NCBI GenBank assembly: GCA_018816605.1 | Contig: JAHIVS010000110.1 | Span: 1-16,191, forward strand | Origin: Pseudomonadota bacterium | GTDB taxonomy: Bacteria; Desulfobacterota; Desulfobacteria; Desulfobacterales; Desulfobacteraceae | Length of the DNA: 16,191 bases | Direction of reading: 5' to 3' | Shown: positions 15,380 through 16,191 of the stretch, piece by piece | Position numbering within the stretch: position 1 is the first letter of the stretch | How the letters are laid out: every line of letters starts with the position of its first letter | The notes under the pieces: model-generated | What the model saw: the letters and a program-made list of their open reading frames with translations, nothing else | Told to the model about the DNA's origin: nothing | The model's database searches: none | Made by a program: the position numbers and the translations under genes

Positions 15380-15508
15380 AACCCCATTTTAGAAAGTTCA
15401 TTTTTTCCACCAGTGATAATCAGACTCTCTTTGAAAATGGTTAGGTAATATTTTCCCATGGCCTGTTCCGGGTGTGGCAATATATTCCAATTTTTAGGGT
15501 AAATCCAT

Positions 15509-15552
15509 CCTTAAAATAATAATTTTTTTATATAAATACTTGATTTTTAAGG
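15509..15552. repeat. Inverted repeat upstream of sigma-54 promoter
   Basis: CCTTAAAA (15509-15516) and TTTTAAGG (15545-15552) are perfect 8-bp inverted arms separated by 28 very AT-rich bases. The pair ends 22 bases before the sigma-54 promoter at 15575. It could be a paired binding site for a sigma-54 activator or another regulator, or a chance AT-rich match. The rest of the gap between the thioesterase gene and the next ATG (15380-15627) is AT-rich with no gene seen. Confidence 0.35.
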
Positions 15553-15574
15553 TTAATTTTGACTTTATTCCAGA

Positions 15575-15590
15575 TGGCATGATCATTGCT
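15575..15590 (+). promoter_or_regulatory. Sigma-54 promoter of the fliK-like gene
   Basis: TGGCATGATCATTGCT matches TGGCAC-G-N4-TTGCW at every defined base except T for C at position 6. GG (15576-15577) and GC (15588-15589) are correctly spaced. The predicted start is near 15601, about 27 bases before the ATG at 15628. This ties the following gene to the same regulation as the flagellar operons. Confidence 0.85.
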
Positions 15591-15627
15591 CATTTATGTC
15601 GCAAATGAAATTATTAAAAGGTGCCCT

Positions 15628-16191
15628 ATGAATTTGGCTTTTTCCGACATAAACATGGTGGTTTCAAACCTGGTCCAGGCAGATGCTTTGCCAAGCGGAG
15701 TCGGGACTTTCGGGGGTTCAGAAAATCGAAATTCTTTGTTTGCCGATAATCTGAATCAGGTTCTCAAAGATGCAAAGATCGCTAAAAAAGCTGCTACAGA
15801 TAAATTAGCTGCCCCAGAAACGAGGGTTCCAGGGAAAGAGGAACGTCTGGAAAAAGCAAAAAATTTGTTTCTAGATGAAGTGGATCAGGAACAGGGGTTG
15901 CCCTTTCTTTCAAAATTGCACAGCCTGTTTTTAACGCTGTCTGAAAAGGCAGAGGGCAAGGCTATCAAAACAGCTGCTGCAGGAATGATGGTTACAGGTA
16001 CAAAGGAAAGTCTGGAAAAAGCGAAACCTTTATTTTTAGATGAAGTGGATCAGGAACAGGGATTGCCCTTTCTTTTAAAATTGCACAGCCTGTTTTTAAC
16101 GTTGTCTGAAAAGGCAGAGGGCAAGGCTATCAAAACAGCTGCTGCAGGAATGATGGTTACAGGTACAAAGGAAAGTCTGGAAAAAGCGAAA
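15628..16191 (+). CDS. fliK: Probable FliK hook-length protein (partial)
   Basis: An open frame of at least 188 codons with no stop before the window ends. ATG at 15628 has AAAAGG just upstream and a sigma-54 promoter before it. Residues 1-70 are polar and include SLFADNLNQVL, a segment like the N-terminus of FliK proteins. From residue 72 the protein consists of tandem 55-residue repeats: one full copy, a second full copy, and the start of a third. Each repeat holds LFLDEVDQEQGLPFL, KLHSLFLTLSEKAEGKA and AAAGMMVTGTK. FliK is the secreted molecular ruler that sets hook length. The identity rests mainly on position after fliJ and the MotE gene, the promoter type and the N-terminal style; the diagnostic C-terminal domain lies outside the window. 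Another secreted flagellar repeat protein is possible. Confidence 0.62.
   Translation, partial: MNLAFSDINMVVSNLVQADALPSGVGTFGGSENRNSLFADNLNQVLKDAKIAKKAATDKLAAPETRVPGKEERLEKAKNLFLDEVDQEQGLPFLSKLHSLFLTLSEKAEGKAIKTAAAGMMVTGTKESLEKAKPLFLDEVDQEQGLPFLLKLHSLFLTLSEKAEGKAIKTAAAGMMVTGTKESLEKAK
15841..16191 (+). repeat. 165-bp in-frame tandem repeat
   Basis: Unit 1 is 15841-16005, unit 2 is 16006-16170, and unit 3 begins at 16171 and is cut by the window end. The period is exactly 165 bases (55 codons). Units 1 and 2 differ at 9 of 165 positions by direct comparison, and their last 68 bases are identical. The 21 visible bases of unit 3 equal unit 2, not unit 1. The 26 bases around the start of unit 1 (from about 15827) also resemble the unit 1/unit 2 junction at 21 of 26 positions, hinting at an older decayed copy upstream. 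Confidence 0.95.

Noticed and set aside
15841..16191. CRISPR array as an explanation for the tandem repeat
   Set aside because: The 165-bp units are contiguous, without short repeats alternating with unique spacers, and are in frame within a coding sequence.

Overview
This window is most of a flagellar and chemotaxis gene cluster. The gene order, the sigma-54 control, the deltaproteobacterial style of the proteins and a regulator carrying a CO-dehydrogenase-type Fe-S domain suggest an anaerobic Desulfobacterota bacterium, probably a Desulfobacterales sulfate reducer. That taxonomic call is inference; the window has no rRNA or other marker gene.

Region by region. (1) 19-1955, + strand: cheX (CheY-P phosphatase), cheY, and a sigma-54 enhancer-binding activator with no receiver domain, translationally coupled to cheY. 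(2) 2061-6083: a sigma-54 promoter, then a large secreted TPR protein of unknown function, then a second sigma-54 activator whose receiver domain is degenerate. (3) 6093-13574: a second sigma-54 promoter, then the basal-body and export operon flgB-flgC-fliE-fliF-fliG-fliH-fliI-fliJ and a MotE-family gene. Gaps are short and several genes overlap. (4) 13575-13831: a non-coding spacer with several inverted repeats and no gene seen. (5) 13832-15379: two genes that do not look flagellar. On the minus strand is a LuxR-type regulator with a four-cysteine Fe-S domain. Divergent from it is a hotdog-fold acyl-CoA thioesterase. A palindrome lies between them. (6) 15575-16191: a third sigma-54 promoter and the start of a gene, probably fliK, that contains in-frame 165-bp tandem repeats and runs off the window end.

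How it fits together. The two sigma-54 activators probably drive the three sigma-54 promoters, which share the unusual core GGCAT instead of GGCAC. The flg/fli operon encodes the proximal rod (FlgB, FlgC), the rod adaptor (FliE), the MS ring (FliF), the rotor (FliG), the export ATPase complex (FliH, FliI, FliJ) and a periplasmic MotE-like protein. In many relatives fliK follows directly. Here a regulator/thioesterase pair lies in between and the fliK-like gene has its own sigma-54 promoter.

The most interesting points are the near-identical 55-residue repeats in the putative hook-length ruler, the Fe-S LuxR regulator, the large TPR protein under sigma-54 control, and the receiverless activator coupled to cheY. 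No mobile element, CRISPR array, tRNA or rRNA was seen.
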